DNA of 64,000 nt from Capsicum annuum (GCF_002878395.1 NC_061115.1:98839724-98903723); one strand, 5' to 3'; positions 11,594 to 22,297 are shown, counted from the stretch's first letter. The notes: generated by a model not told the origin, from the sequence alone. Numbers and translations: made by a program.

Positions 11594-13524
11594 ATAGGTT
11601 CATATATCCCAGGGAGTCTATGAAGCTTTGCCTAGCAGATCATCACTTATGGATGAGTTGTGCACCACATTTTTAATAGAAGGGCTACTTGGACATTTTA
11701 GAAGACCTTATTTCATTATTTAGATCATGCGACCGCGTCAATTCATAAGGAGTTACTTCCTATTCGCACTCTTGTCGATGTTATATAGATCATACCAATT
11801 AAAGGCAACCTCATATTTGGCCCGAGACCAAACTCTATTTTTGCTAAATACATATTTCTTAGATTAAAGTCACTAGTCACATTGATGTTGTACATGGACT
11901 TTAAGATGGCCTGATGAATCTAATCTTTTAGATCTCTAGTTGTTATACAGAGGAAAAGGTATGAGAGATTCATCTCCTTTTTACAATTTTTGATGTATTT
12001 GTGTTACCCTTTGTCATACCTTAGGGATTAGTCAAAAGATTACTCAGTTAACAGTTAATAATTGTTCTGCTACAGAATAGGGATAGGGCATCATCTCCCT
12101 TTTACAATTTTTGATATATTTGTGTTACCCTTTGTTTTACCTTAGTAGTTCCCTAGAAAGGGATTAGTCAAAGGATTACTCAGTTAATAATTATTCAGCT
12201 ATAGAATATGGATAGGGCATCCCCTTATGTAACTTTTATAGAAGGATATGATCGACTTTTTATTCCAAAAGCCTTTATGTTTGATTCGTCAAATTCTTAT
12301 TGGATTTAAGCCTATGAATAGTGGTTAGTATCTTTTTGATGACATAATTGAAAGCTTCAGGGTTGTTTGTGCTTAGGATAGGGGTGACTGAATAGGCTCC
12401 TCATCAGTTTAAGATGTAATAGGGGCATGGGTTGTTAAATGACTGTACTACACTAGTGTTTATTGCCATATCTTTAGTTGGGAGATAAGGCATAGCTGCT
12501 ATTTTATACATTGTTTTCAAGCTATTATATGGATAATTTCTACTAAATATATGAATTAAATTACCTCAACTAGGCAATGACCTGTATAAATCCTTTGATG
12601 GTAGTAAGTTTAGGGACAAGTGTTTAAGTAGGCATATGGGAATATATGTATAGGTTTGTCTCGTTATATTTTATGTTAGAGTTAGTAAAGGTATTAGTAC
12701 ACTACCAAAAAATTAGGGTCAAATGGTGATAGGTTAGACATAAATTAAAATTAATAAGAGTGCTTAGAGTAGCATAAGACATAGTATCAGTTAATTGATT
12801 ATAATAAGGAAATTGTAACATTTAAGGTGTAGTCAAAAGTTATTCGATTAACCTAAACTAAATATATATTTGGAATGGAGCTCCTAGTTAGAGTACGAGT
12901 TATGACTCTTATGATGGTCATAAAAACTTATAGAGTTGATTATATAGCTTTAGTGGCTAGTGGTGTCGTGTTACAAAAATTGGTTTTGTTATTTATGTTG
13001 ATCTCCAGATCCCTAAATTTTATATCTTACTTTATTGTAGAATTATATATTTTACATGTATTGCAATCCTAATTAGTAACCAGTTATTTGTTTTTATGAG
13101 CTTATTAGTTTTTATAATTATGTGCCCTTAGGGATTAATTTTTTTGTATGTTATTTGTATATAAATTACATGTTATATGAAACATTATTTACATCATAAG
13201 TATATTCTAGACCATTTTTCTTTAAACTACATACTAAACTTATTTGTTTATCTGCTACATGTTTTATAATGACTGTTTACATGCTATATGTTTTATAAGA
13301 TTTTGATTCACATGTTAGTCGTTTTGTGAACTATATGATTTGAATCTGTAATTGTCATATCTCAAGTGTTGAGGAACTATTAAGTTTTCACATGGGTACA
13401 AAAGAAAATTAGTCTAATGCTTTCTTTGGTTTACGAATACTGCTAGAATATATTTAACTTCTTGTGTTCAGTTAGAAGCATATATATTTTAAATTCAAGT
13501 TAATTTTTTTTTTTAATTTCCATT
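11594..13524 (+). other. leader of element H, then unassigned AT-rich sequence
   Basis: From 11594 to about 12000 the sequence follows the pattern of gypsy leaders (for example CACCACATTTTTAATAGAAG near 11660), but no gag frame can be read. From 12220 to 13524 I see no domain; the short open frames look random. Confidence 0.4.
11971..12219. repeat. imperfect tandem duplication, period about 121 bp
   Basis: The block starting CATCTCCTTTTTACAATTTT at 11971 recurs at 12092 with point changes. The second copy has about 17 extra bases (around TAGTAGTTCCCTAG) near 12145-12165. Confidence 0.85.
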
Positions 13525-13579
13525 AAGTCAGGTAATAGATCTATTTAAGTTACCCGATTTATCTGCACCCCCCTACAAT

Positions 13580-13593
13580 TGATATCAAAGTGT
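13580..13593 (+). other. decayed primer binding site, left viral copy
   Basis: TTGATATCAAAGTG corresponds to TTGGTATCAGAGTC in the right arm, which matches the initiator tRNA-Met complement. The left site carries several changes. In this virus family the site lies just before the first ORF, as here. Confidence 0.8.
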
Positions 13594-13705
13594 ATGTTGT
13601 TTAGAGTTATCAGAAATAGTATATATTTGAATTTATTTGATTAATTTATTAATTATAATAAAATTAAATTTAGATATCCACCAAAATATTATAAATATTG
13701 TTTAG

Positions 13706-13927
13706 ATGAATAAAGTACAGAAATTACAAAAATATAAAGAATTAAAAGAAATAATATCTGAAAAACGTAAAGAATTAAAAATAAGGATAGAAAGACTACA
13801 ATATAACATAATTGCCGGAGTTAGTAAAAATTGAATAAATGCACAAAAAGAAGAAATATCAAATTTAGAATCAACAATAGATAGTCTAGAATATATATAT
13901 CAACATAACCTATATACATTTAAATAA
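13706..13927 (+). pseudogene. viral ORF1, small coiled-coil protein (left copy)
   Basis: A 73-codon frame begins at the first ATG after the primer binding site and ends two bases before the next ORF. It is rich in Lys, Glu and Leu with heptad-like spacing (for example LKEIISEKRKELK), so a coiled coil is likely. One in-frame TGA near 13831-13833 interrupts this copy; the right arm has a sense codon there but is broken elsewhere. I do not recognise a function. Its position matches the small first ORFs of several caulimovirids. Confidence 0.7.
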
Positions 13928-13928
13928 A

Positions 13929-15722
13929 ATGAACAAAGAAGAATTTATAATAGACGAAAAAATATATGAAAATCACGAAGGATCAAAAATAAAAATAATC
14001 TTCTCTAATTTAGGAAGAAGATATAAGAAAATAGGAAAACATTTATATTTAACGTTAAAAAAAAAGAATTAAAATCAGAAGATAAGTTGGCAGCTATGGT
14101 AAGAATAGAAAGAGAAAACGAAGAGATAGACAGAAAAAAAGAAATAGATAAAATAAAACAACAAACCACAGAAGAAATACGAAAAATAGAAAAAACTAAA
14201 AATAGTAGGATTGCTGAATTAGACAAAGAACTACAGAATTAGACAAAGAACTACAAATGCTAAAAGATTTTTATAAAAAAAGACAGAAAGAAAAAGAAGA
14301 AAAAGATAAAGAACAAAATTTATTAAACTAGATAAATCAATTTAAAGAAAAATTAGAAATAAAAAATAAAGAACCAGAAACCAGTGAATTAGAAATAAAT
14401 ACAATAGATGCTGAAGAAACAGATAATTATGATTCGGAAGATAGTGAAACATATATAGAAATTCTAGAAAACATAGGAAAACTAGAAATTAATGAAAAAA
14501 CAAGAAGTAATTAATAAAGAAAATCTAGAACTAATAAATACAGAAGTAAATACTCTAGATAAAAATATAATACCAAGTATATCAGAAATAAGAAAACCAA
14601 CATATAATTACAAAAGGAAGTTTAAAAGATATAATCCAAAGGATGAATATAATAAATGGACACCAAAACAAATAATTAATTACAACTTTCTGGATTTAGA
14701 CTGTGTAATAGACACAAATAAAACAATACAACTATGGGTAGAATACATGTCAAAACAATTATTAGATAATAAAATAGATACAACAAACACACCAAAATAT
14801 ATAGAAAAGACATTAATAGGAACAGTAAAATTATGATTTTTAAACGTAGCCGAAGCAAGCAAAAAGTACTAAGATCTGATAATAAAACAGAAGAAACATC
14901 AACAACTACTAAAATACTACCAACAGAAATATTGAAAAAATATGAAATAGTTATAAGAGATGAATTTAGTAGTGTAACAACAGAAGAAGAGCAAAATAAA
15001 GAAAAAAATATAAATAGAAATTTAATGTTAAAACTAGCAATATGTAATATGTGCTATATAGATGAGTATACGTGCGCATTTAAAGAATACTATTATCAAG
15101 GAACATATAATATAGAAGAAAGTAAAGAAAAAAGAAGATTATATTTTAGTAAATTACCTGAACCATTTAGTTCAAATATAATAAAGAGTTGGGATGAAGC
15201 AAAAATAGTAGAACCCTAAGAGCAAGAATAAAAATTTTACAATAATGCTATAGAAATCTATGTGAAAAATATAGAGAAAAAATAAAAATGGAAAAAACAT
15301 TTATAAAAAATTTAGCATGATGCAAAGATAAAATAGCACATCAATTTGGATGTGAAGAAAGATATTATAAGAAAAGAAAAAGACATAAGAAATACAAAAA
15401 AATAAAATATAAATATAAGAAACCAAGAAAAAGATATTATGTAAAATAATTATAAACATAAAAGACCATATAGAAAAAAGAAATCTATAAAAGAATGTAC
15501 TTGTTATGGTTGTGAAAAACTAGGACATTTAGCTAAAGATTGTAAACTACCAAAAAAAAAAACCAAAAAAGAAACAAATATCAGAAATAAAAACAGAAAA
15601 TACAGAATATATGCAAATAGATTATAGATTATGAATTAGAAAGTGAAGATAGTATATATGAAATTTCGGATAATGAAACAGATAATGAAATAGATAGTGA
15701 ATTAGATGAATCAAATGACTGA
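13929..15722 (+). pseudogene. viral ORF2, coiled coil plus capsid protein with zinc knuckle (left copy)
   Basis: This frame would encode the virion protein. The N-terminal third is a long charged coiled coil (about 13929-14480). A capsid-like middle follows (open frames 14492-14836 and 14833-15219), then a very basic tract and a zinc knuckle CYGCEKLGHLAKDC (C-x2-C-x4-H-x4-C) near 15500-15545, then an acidic tail ending DESND and a stop. Breaks in this copy include a shift near 14060, an in-frame stop near 14330, one extra A near 14500 that splits coiled coil and capsid, and a shift near 15449. In the right arm the coiled coil reads straight into the capsid frame, so one protein is likely. Confidence 0.85.
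14216..14255. repeat. 20-bp exact tandem duplication inside ORF2
   Basis: The unit GAATTAGACAAAGAACTACA occurs twice in direct succession. The right arm has a single copy, so this is a private duplication of the left copy. It adds 20 bases and shifts the frame. Confidence 0.95.
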
Positions 15723-16976
15723 AGAATATATAAAAATGAACCAAATAACTAAAGAAGATATAAAAATAATAACAAAGGAAGAATATTTAAATGAAGAAGG
15801 AACGGATCAAAAATAATATTTGACAGTAATATATTTGACGAAATAAAAGGAAAAGAGTTAGACTTAAGTGTAGAAAAAGTATTTAATATACCAACAATAA
15901 AAAATATATTTAGTAAAAAAAAAAAAAGAAGAATACTACGTAGTAAGCCAAAAAGAACATGTAACAGATTGTAGATATGCAAAAGAAAGAGCTAGTATAC
16001 CACTAGTAACAAAAAGAATAATTAATAAAGAAATAAATGATATAAAAAGTAAAGACCCAATAAAATATGTACACCTTAGAGGAACAAAGATATTAATAAA
16101 AGCATGTTTTAGAGAAGGAATAGATACACCAATAGAATTATATTTAGCAGATGATAGAATTATAAAACTTATAGAAAAAAGTATAATAACAGCCATAAAA
16201 TGAAATTTAATATACCAAAAATTTTAATTTATAATAAGTGTGAATTATTCAGTAGCAATAACAGATAAAAATATAGATAAATCATTAGTATTATATTGGA
16301 AAATATCAGGAATAGAACTAACCCCATGAAGTAAAATATTTACAGCAAGATGTAAAAATCTATATGTATTAACAACAAAACATAAAATAATGAGAAAAAA
16401 TAAAATTAATAAAACACAAATAGAAAGTCCTTTCGAACAATTTGTAAAAACAATTGATAATAATGATTATAGTTACAAAGACATAGATATTGAAGAAGAT
16501 TTAGAAATAATAAATGATAGAGTAAGTACAACAAAAAGAATAGCTCATGAAAAACTAGAATCATCAAGCTCATAAAAAAGAACAAGTTATGAAACAACTT
16601 CAACAATTAATTTAAATCGATATTATATAACAGGAACAATAAATGAAAAAGAATATTTAATACTCTTAAACACAGGACAAGAAGAAAATTATATAGCATA
16701 ATATCTAGTAAAAAGTGAAGAAATAAAATCTAATAGTAATATATGCCCAGATCTACCAAGGAGCCTAATAAACATTAAAGATATAGCTGAAAAATTAGTA
16801 ATAATAGGAGTCAGAAAAATAAAATAGAATTTGAAATAAAGGAAGAAATGCAAAAAGCAGACATAATATTAGGAATAAAATGGTTAGAATAAGTAAAACC
16901 ATACAATCTAGAACATACACAATTATCTATAACATATAATAAAAAAAGATTATTCATAAAAAGAGCTTTAACATGA
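15715..16976 (+). pseudogene. viral movement protein and first retropepsin-like domain (left copy)
   Basis: The region contains the 30K-type movement protein that enlarges plasmodesmata for cell-to-cell spread. The core is at about 15955-16400, with YVHLRGTKILIKACFREGID and the conserved Asp in LADDRI (about 16147-16164), then NYSVAITDKNIDKSL (about 16240). A Ser-rich end (ESSSS) is followed by a TAA at 16573-16575 that both arms share. Behind it lies a retropepsin-like fold with LLNTGQEENYI (about 16660-16700) and ADIILGIKWLE (about 16858-16890), ending at a shared TGA (16974-16976). The ATG at 15715 overlaps the end of ORF2 but is out of frame with the core. Confidence 0.8.
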
Positions 16977-16977
16977 T

Positions 16978-17447
16978 ATGAAAATATATGTACTTGTAAA
17001 AATAATAGTAGAAGGATATTATAATAGGTATTATACACCTATGATAGATACAGGAGCAGAAATAAACTTATGTAGGTACAACTGTTTACCAGAAAGTAAA
17101 TGGGATAAATTAAAAATACCAATAGTAGTCAAAAGATTTAATAATGAAGGAATCTTAATCACTTATAAAGCTAAAAATGTAAAAATACAGATCTGGGATA
17201 AAATAATAACAATAGAAGAAATCTATAATTATGAACTGACATCAAAAGATATGCTTTTAGAATGCCATTTTTAGATAAATTATACCCACATATAATAACT
17301 AAAACAGATTGGTGGTTTACAACACCAAGTAAACAAAAAGTAAGGGCAAAAAGAGTTATTAATAAAATAAGAAAGAAAACTGATTGGATAGAAGGAAGTG
17401 AAAAAATTACACAAAAGTTAGAAAATATAAAAAATAAGACACAGTAG
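16978..17447 (+). pseudogene. viral aspartic protease with D-T-G (left copy)
   Basis: A second retropepsin domain starts at an ATG two bases after the shared TGA. It contains YYTPMIDTGAEINLC with the catalytic D-T-G near 17043-17052, and the closing part DMLLE..FLDKLYPHI near 17250-17290. A one-base deletion near 17260 relative to the right arm breaks the frame; the remaining part continues in the next frame to 17447. The domain would cut the viral polyprotein. It sits directly upstream of RT, as in other caulimovirids. Confidence 0.85.
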
Positions 17448-18907
17448 AACTAGTTGAATTTTCGATAAATAAAAAAGAAATAACTATATTTTCAATTGAT
17501 AAGGTAGAAATAATAAAGAAAAAATTAAGACAATTATATAGTGAAAATCTATTAAAAGGATGGAAAAAACATAAAACTACTATAAAAATTGAATTAATAG
17601 ATAAAAATAGCATAATAACTCAAAAACCATCAACATATAATTTTGACGACTTAAAAGAATTTAAAATGCATATAGATGAATTATTAGAAAAACAATATAT
17701 ACAAAAAAGTAATAGTAAACACAATAGTCCAGCATTTATAGTAAATAAATATAGTGAACAAAAAAGAGGAAAAAGTAAAATGGTTATTGATTATAGAAAC
17801 CTAAATGCAAAAATTTTGACATATAATTGTCCAATACCTAATAAGATATTAAAAATAAGAAAAATACAAGGATATTATTATTTTAGTAAATTTGATTGTA
17901 AATCAGGATTTTACCACTTAAAGTTAGATGAAAATTTTAAGGAATTAACCACATTTACGGAACCACAAGGATTTTATGAATGGAACATATTACCATTTGG
18001 ATATAAAAATGCACCAGGTAGATATCAATATTTTATGGATAGTTATTTTAAACAATTACCTAATTGCATAGTATACATAAATGATATACTACTATATACA
18101 AAAACTAAAGAGGAACATTTAAAATTATTAGAACAATTTACAGATATAATAGAAAAATTGAGAATAAGTTTAAGTGAAAAGAAAGCCGAAATTATGAAAA
18201 ATCAGATAGAGTTTTTAGGAATACAAATAGATAAAAGTGGAGTAAAAATGCAACAACATATAATACAAAAAATAATAAATTCAAAAGAAGAATTAGATAC
18301 AAAAAAAGAAATTACAATCATTTTTAGGATTAGTAAACCAAGTAAAAGAATATATACCAAAATTAGCAGAAAACCTAAAGCCTTTACAGAAAAAATTAAA
18401 AAAGGATATAGAATATAATTACAACGAAGAAGATACAAAAAAAATTGAAAAAATAAAAATACTTTGTAAAGAGTTATCAAAATTACAATTTTTAGATAAA
18501 AATAAAAAATTTATATATATAGTAAAAGCAGATGCTAGTGAATATAGTTAAGGAGGAATACTTAAATATAGATATGAAGAAGAAAATTAGAACATCATTG
18601 TAGATACTACTCAGGTACATTTAATGAAACAGAAATAAAATGGAAAATAAATAGAAAAGAATTATGTTCATTATATAAATGTTTATTAGCATTTGAGCCA
18701 TATTTTATATATAACAAATTTATTGTACGGAAAGATAATCCACAGGTACGTTGGTGGTTAACAAATAAAATACAAAATTCAGTTACAACAAAAGAGATTC
18801 AGAGACTAGTATTAAATATATTAAATTTTACATTTACAGTTGAAATAATTAGTACTAACAAAAATGTTATTGCAGATTACATATCAAGACAAAGCTACAC
18901 AGACTGA
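17448..18907 (+). pseudogene. viral reverse transcriptase and RNase H (left copy)
   Basis: The RT fingers and palm are open from 17666 to 18418: SPAFIVNK, MVIDYRNLN, FDCKSGFYH, LPFGYKNAPG and the catalytic box, which here reads YIND (near 18076) instead of YIDD, a loss of one catalytic Asp. A one-base shift at about 18309-18311, also present in the right arm, separates RT from the rest. RNase H follows with VKADASEYS (about 18525-18549), then a TAA private to this copy. The frame ends with ADYISRQ at a TGA (18905-18907) that overlaps the transactivator ORF by 44 bases. Confidence 0.9.
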
Positions 18908-20099
18908 TATAATAGAAGATGATACTTTAGAAAAAATACTCAAAACCCTAACTACGCTTTCAATAAAAGTGGACAGTATGGGTAATGAAATAGAAAAGCT
19001 AAAGACTAATGAAGTTAAATTGAAGTCTAAATCTATGAATCAGCTAACTCAGTAGTGTGCAGAGCTATGCCGATAGGAAGACATTAAAATTCTAGAGCTA
19101 AAAGGAGACGTTGGGACACTCTATAAAACTTATAAAGTTTATCAATCTACAATTGCAGGTACAAGAAAAGTAGTTAGTGGACAAAGATACCAGAACATAA
19201 ACATGAATAAGATATTTGAAAAACCATTTATACAAAAAGCACAAAAAGACCCCTTGTACATACCCCCACAAATTACCACATATCGAGATAGTTTGAACCA
19301 AGATAAAAAAGCTTATAACCATATAGCCCGAGGATATATAGAAAATATCTATAAAGTACAAACCTTTTTAAACCTTAACCCCAGGGATACAAATATCCAA
19401 GAACCAAATACAAACTATATAACCCAAAAATTGCAAGGTTACAACAAGCTAATCGCACTACCCAAAACCAATCCAAGATTAATAAAAACTTGTTTCGACT
19501 ATGGATTATTAAATACCGCATATACCCAAGATGGAGAAGAACTAAAAGCTATGGAAGAGTTACATAAAGTATTCACCACCTATAAAAGAGTAACCAAAGG
19601 AAATCTATTTTATATAAAGTTTTATACTGCACCAGCAGAGATATTATACAACGAGATCAAACCAGTTATACAAGTTGTACAAATAGGATTAACCAGAGAT
19701 ATGACTATACCAAAAGATATTGTTCAGCAGTCAGAGATACCTAAAATCGAGATACTTGATTTTTATGCAAATAAATCACGTATTGGAATAGCTATAATTG
19801 TTCAAGAATTAGCAAATAATTACATCAATGGAAACCCGATATGGAGCTATTATTCAAGAGACCATCAAATGATTTATTAAAATTCAAGAGAACTACGACA
19901 AACAGATATGAAAGATGTTAGACAATGGATAATGGCGTTACTTAACCCAGAAAAACAATCTACTGCAAGAGCAATTAGGAAAGGATTTATTTCAGAAAAA
20001 TTATTAACAAGATATTACAAGATAATTGGACACAAATATCCAGACCATCAATGTTTGAGATGTAATGGAGGAGATAATATTATCCCAGAGTCCAGTTAG
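18864..20099 (+). pseudogene. viral transactivator/viroplasmin (left copy)
   Basis: This last large ORF corresponds to the caulimovirid inclusion-body protein that allows translation of downstream ORFs on polycistronic RNA. It begins at an ATG inside the RNase H end. An N-terminal coiled-coil stretch (18864-19055) is followed by the core open frame 19203-19880, with FDYGLLNTAY, FYTAPAEILYNEIKPVIQVV and IGIAIIVQELANNYINGNP. One stop at 19878-19880 precedes the C-terminal part (19908-20099), which has an HQCLRC Cys pair. Stops near 19053 and 19075 and a shift before 19203 disable it. Confidence 0.88.
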
Positions 20100-20436
20100 A
20101 ATAAAAGAAAAAATCAACCAAGAAGATAAGGATGCCAGCTAGAAGATAAAAATCAACGGAGCAATAATAGAAAGACAAGGAGACAAAAATATTAAAGGAA
20201 GAAAGAGACATTTGGAGAAAAAACTAACTTTGTGAAAAATAAGATACGTGAATCATGTAAACATTTAATAGCTTTACTATTTCTAGGGTAGACTTTTTGA
20301 CTTTTCTTTTATTCATTTATTAGCTTTTAGTACTTGCCATTATTGGCTTTTTTAGGACAAATATATATAGGAAATGTGTAAATTTATATTAGGACAGGTG
20401 TAAAGTAAAATAGTAAGTGTGTTTTCATTCTTAGGT
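20100..20436 (+). promoter_or_regulatory. viral intergenic region upstream of the TATA box (left copy)
   Basis: Non-coding sequence of about 340 bases between the transactivator and the TATA box, conserved between the arms (mirror 23511-23833). It should hold the upstream promoter elements. I cannot name individual sites. Confidence 0.65.
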
Positions 20437-20444
20437 TATAAATA
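20437..20444 (+). promoter_or_regulatory. TATA box of the viral promoter (left copy)
   Basis: TATAAATA lies about 340 bases after the transactivator ORF, in the intergenic region where the genomic RNA promoter of these viruses lies. The same box occurs at the mirrored place in the right arm (23503-23510). It points toward the palindrome centre. Confidence 0.8.
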
Positions 20445-20528
20445 ACAGAGTTTGCCTAGTTAGAGGAAAGACTTTCATGTGTTGAAAGCAAGCCTCCTCC
20501 TTTGTAAACAAAAAACTTTTGAATATTT

Positions 20529-20534
20529 AATAAA
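20529..20534 (+). terminator. viral poly(A) signal (left copy)
   Basis: AATAAA lies about 90 bases after the TATA box, the short spacing typical of pararetroviruses, where it is passed on the first round and used on the second to give terminal redundancy. The mirrored signal is at 23401-23406. Confidence 0.75.
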
Positions 20535-20561
20535 AAATAGATATATTTCAAAGCAAAAGCT

Positions 20562-20633
20562 ATGGATGAACAAAGCCCAGAATTATCAAATCTACCAGAA
20601 CAGATATATTTATTTATGATTATGAATAGCTAA
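20562..20633 (+). CDS. conserved small leader ORF (uORF), left copy
   Basis: A 23-codon ORF starts at the first ATG after the poly(A) signal and begins MDEQSPELSNLPEQ. The same length and start occur in the right arm (23373-23302). It is the first ORF of the long leader and could govern ribosome shunting or re-initiation, as first leader ORFs do in related viruses. In the right arm its middle reads CAG/GTATAT, a plausible splice donor; here it is CAGATATAT. Confidence 0.55.
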   Translation: MDEQSPELSNLPEQIYLFMIMNS

Positions 20634-20989
20634 ATTCATAAATTCCTAACAATCATGATATGATAAAATAATTTCATGTTAGTTACTTTATAGTAGAATT
20701 ATTCAAAAAATAGCATGTTAAGAAGTTTATTAGCAAAGTGGAAAAGGAGAAAAATTTCTAATAACTATGTCATCCTAAAGGTGAAACCGGTGAGGCAAGA
20801 AAGCTGTGATAGGGAAGTAGCCAGAGTAGAGGCACTGTTTAAAGAAAAAAAATTTAGATTACCATGTTAATAGTGATCGAAGAACATGTTATTTAAGAGT
20901 AATCTAGTATATAGTAATCTAAAATGATCATATTTTATTATGTGTATGATTGAAGGGAATATTTTAAAAATAGCATCATATGAAAAAGC
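20634..20989 (+). other. viral leader sequence without long ORF (left copy)
   Basis: AT-rich leader with several short inverted motifs (for example AGATTAC near 20858 and GTAATCT near 20910). Conserved in the right arm (22949-23301). No protein is evident. Confidence 0.6.
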
Positions 20990-21211
20990 ATGACTACCTA
21001 TTTATCTGACGAAATAATAGATAAATTTAAAATACTTATTTTGTATATACTTAAAGATATAGAAGTAGTAGATATAAGAAAAAATATATACGAAGAGGTA
21101 TTTTATTTTAATGAAGATTTATTAAGTTCTATAGAAAACTTACACCTATATAATGAAAGCTACTGCTCATATTTAGATAGTTGTTACTCAGATGGATATT
21201 ATATAGATTAG
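20990..21211 (+). CDS. leader ORF X (left copy), unknown
   Basis: A 73-residue ORF beginning MTTYLSDEIIDKFKILI and ending SDGYYID. I recognise no family. Its N-terminal half matches a truncated ORF in the right arm (22948-22805); its C-terminal half (NEDLLSS...YSDGYY) matches a second right-arm ORF (22494-22267). It therefore looks like a fusion of two tandem relatives, or the right arm holds a duplication. It overlaps the next frame by 31 bases. It could be a real viral gene in the leader or an old fragment. Confidence 0.55.
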   Translation: MTTYLSDEIIDKFKILILYILKDIEVVDIRKNIYEEVFYFNEDLLSSIENLHLYNESYCSYLDSCYSDGYYID

Positions 21212-21516
21212 AAATTTTAGAATATTTTAGAAAAATTAGAGAAAACCAAAGTGACCTATATGAAGAAATTAATTATAGAAACCAGCTCAAAGAAATACTA
21301 AAAAATCTAAAAGAAAAATTAATATGGATAAAAGAAACCTTAGAAAATTTAGAAAAAAGTACACATAATAGTTTATATAACATACAAAACTCATTAAGAG
21401 AAGAAGAAGGAGAGATAATTAATAGTATTAATAACCTTAATTCAGATATAAATTATAGTACAATCAGAATAGAATATTACATAGAAATTAGTGAAAAAGC
21501 AACTACTTTAGAATAA
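21181..21516 (+). CDS. leader ORF X2 (left copy), coiled coil, unknown
   Basis: A frame open for 111 codons in the -1 phase relative to ORF X. It has no ATG near its start (first codon TTG) and may depend on frameshifting or be the displaced end of ORF X. The predicted protein is a long coiled coil (QLKEILKNLKEKLIWIKETL and following heptads). The right arm has the same arrangement of frames, with one extra stop. The function is unknown. Confidence 0.5.
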   Translation: MLLRWILYRLEILEYFRKIRENQSDLYEEINYRNQLKEILKNLKEKLIWIKETLENLEKSTHNSLYNIQNSLREEEGEIINSINNLNSDINYSTIRIEYYIEISEKATTLE

Positions 21517-21556
21517 AATGATAGACTACGAGTATTTAAAATATTGAAAATAAAAT

Positions 21557-21727
21557 ATGGAAGAAATAAGATTAATAGAAATACTTATGAAAGATAATTT
21601 AATTGAATATTTTGAAACAAAAGATATAGAATATTTAGAATACCTCCAAAATAATATACAAGAATTACAAAGACTAACAGAAAAAACTAAAGAATATTAC
21701 ACTAAAATATTTAATCAATTTTATTAA
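21557..21727 (+). CDS. leader ORF Y (left copy), unknown
   Basis: An intact 56-codon ORF, MEEIRLIEILMKDNLIEYF onward, ending FNQFY at a TAA inside the central spacer. The right arm has two relatives: one orthologous copy (from 21921 downward, broken) and one diverged paralogue (22706-22542). Repeated TKDIxYxEFL-like patterns are shared. I recognise no known domain. Confidence 0.55.
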   Translation: MEEIRLIEILMKDNLIEYFETKDIEYLEYLQNNIQELQRLTEKTKEYYTKIFNQFY

Positions 21728-21759
21728 TGTTCATATCTTGGGGGGTGATTAGATGGTAG
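21719..21759. other. central spacer of the viral palindrome
   Basis: About 41 bases separate the inverted arms, counted from the last paired bases (TTAATCAA left, TTGATTAA right). The spacer contains a run of six G. Its first nine bases complete ORF Y of the left arm. Confidence 0.8.
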
Positions 21760-21761
21760 TT

Positions 21762-21921
21762 GATTAAATACTTAACTGTAATATTCTTTAGTTTTTTCTC
21801 TTAGTCTTTGTAATTCTTGTATATTATTTTAGAGGTATTCTAAATATTTTATATTTTTTATTCTAAAATATTCAATTAAATTCTCTTTCATAAGTATTTC
21901 TGTTAATCTTATTTCTTCCAT
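21762..21921 (-). pseudogene. leader ORF Y (right copy), broken
   Basis: The frame starts MEEIRLTEILMKENLIEYF but meets a TAA after about 30 codons, at a place where the left copy has CAA. The rest matches left ORF Y up to the centre. Confidence 0.55.
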
Positions 21922-21961
21922 ATCTTGTCTTCAATATTTTAAATACTCATAGTCTATCATT

Positions 21962-22297
21962 TTATTCTAAATTAGTTGTGATACTGCAAATTTCTTTGTA
22001 ATAATTTATTCTAATTGTACTATATCTGATATTAAATTCTAGGTTATCTATTTCGTTAATTATCCTGTCTTTTTCGTCTATGAATAATTTCATGTCTAAA
22101 TCATATTCTAAATTGTCTTTTAATTCTAGTTGTTTTATAGTTTTATCTATCCAAATTAATCTTTCTTTTAGTTGTTCTCTTCCTCTTCTAAGCTGGTTTC
22201 TATAATTAATTTATTCGTATAGCCAACTTTGTTTTTCTCTAACTCTTTGAATATATTCTAGCATTCTTAATTTGTATAATATCCATCTGAATAATAA
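21962..22297 (-). pseudogene. leader ORF X2 (right copy)
   Basis: Corresponds to 21181-21516 in reverse. It begins in the same phase relation to its ORF X partner (WILYKLRMLEY at the overlap) and has one in-frame TAA after SWLYE. The coiled-coil character is kept (RLIWIDKTIKQLELK). Confidence 0.5.

Larger units (their letters stand above)
13525..21718 (+). mobile_element. endogenous pararetrovirus (caulimovirid), left arm of palindrome
   Basis: A nearly genome-length copy of a plant pararetrovirus, read on the plus strand from its primer binding site to the end of its leader. The order is ORF1, coiled-coil/capsid, movement protein, protease(s), RT-RNase H, transactivator, promoter, poly(A) signal and leader ORFs. 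Capsid, 30K movement protein, D-T-G protease and transactivator together identify Caulimoviridae. The gene order and the solanaceous surroundings suggest a solendovirus relative, but I cannot fix the genus. The copy is defective in every major gene. Its left edge is placed where similarity to the right arm fades; its right edge is the palindrome centre. Confidence 0.93.

Noticed and set aside
14005..16196. Long minus-strand open frames opposite the left viral copy
   Set aside because: They are shadows of the AT-rich, Lys-rich plus-strand viral ORFs, giving Phe/Leu/Ile-rich nonsense proteins. The same applies to plus-strand frames at 25462-29939.
21719..21759. Palindrome centre as a pure assembly artefact
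   Set aside because: The arms differ by many substitutions, indels and a 440-base module, which a fold-back artefact would not produce. Only read data can settle it fully.
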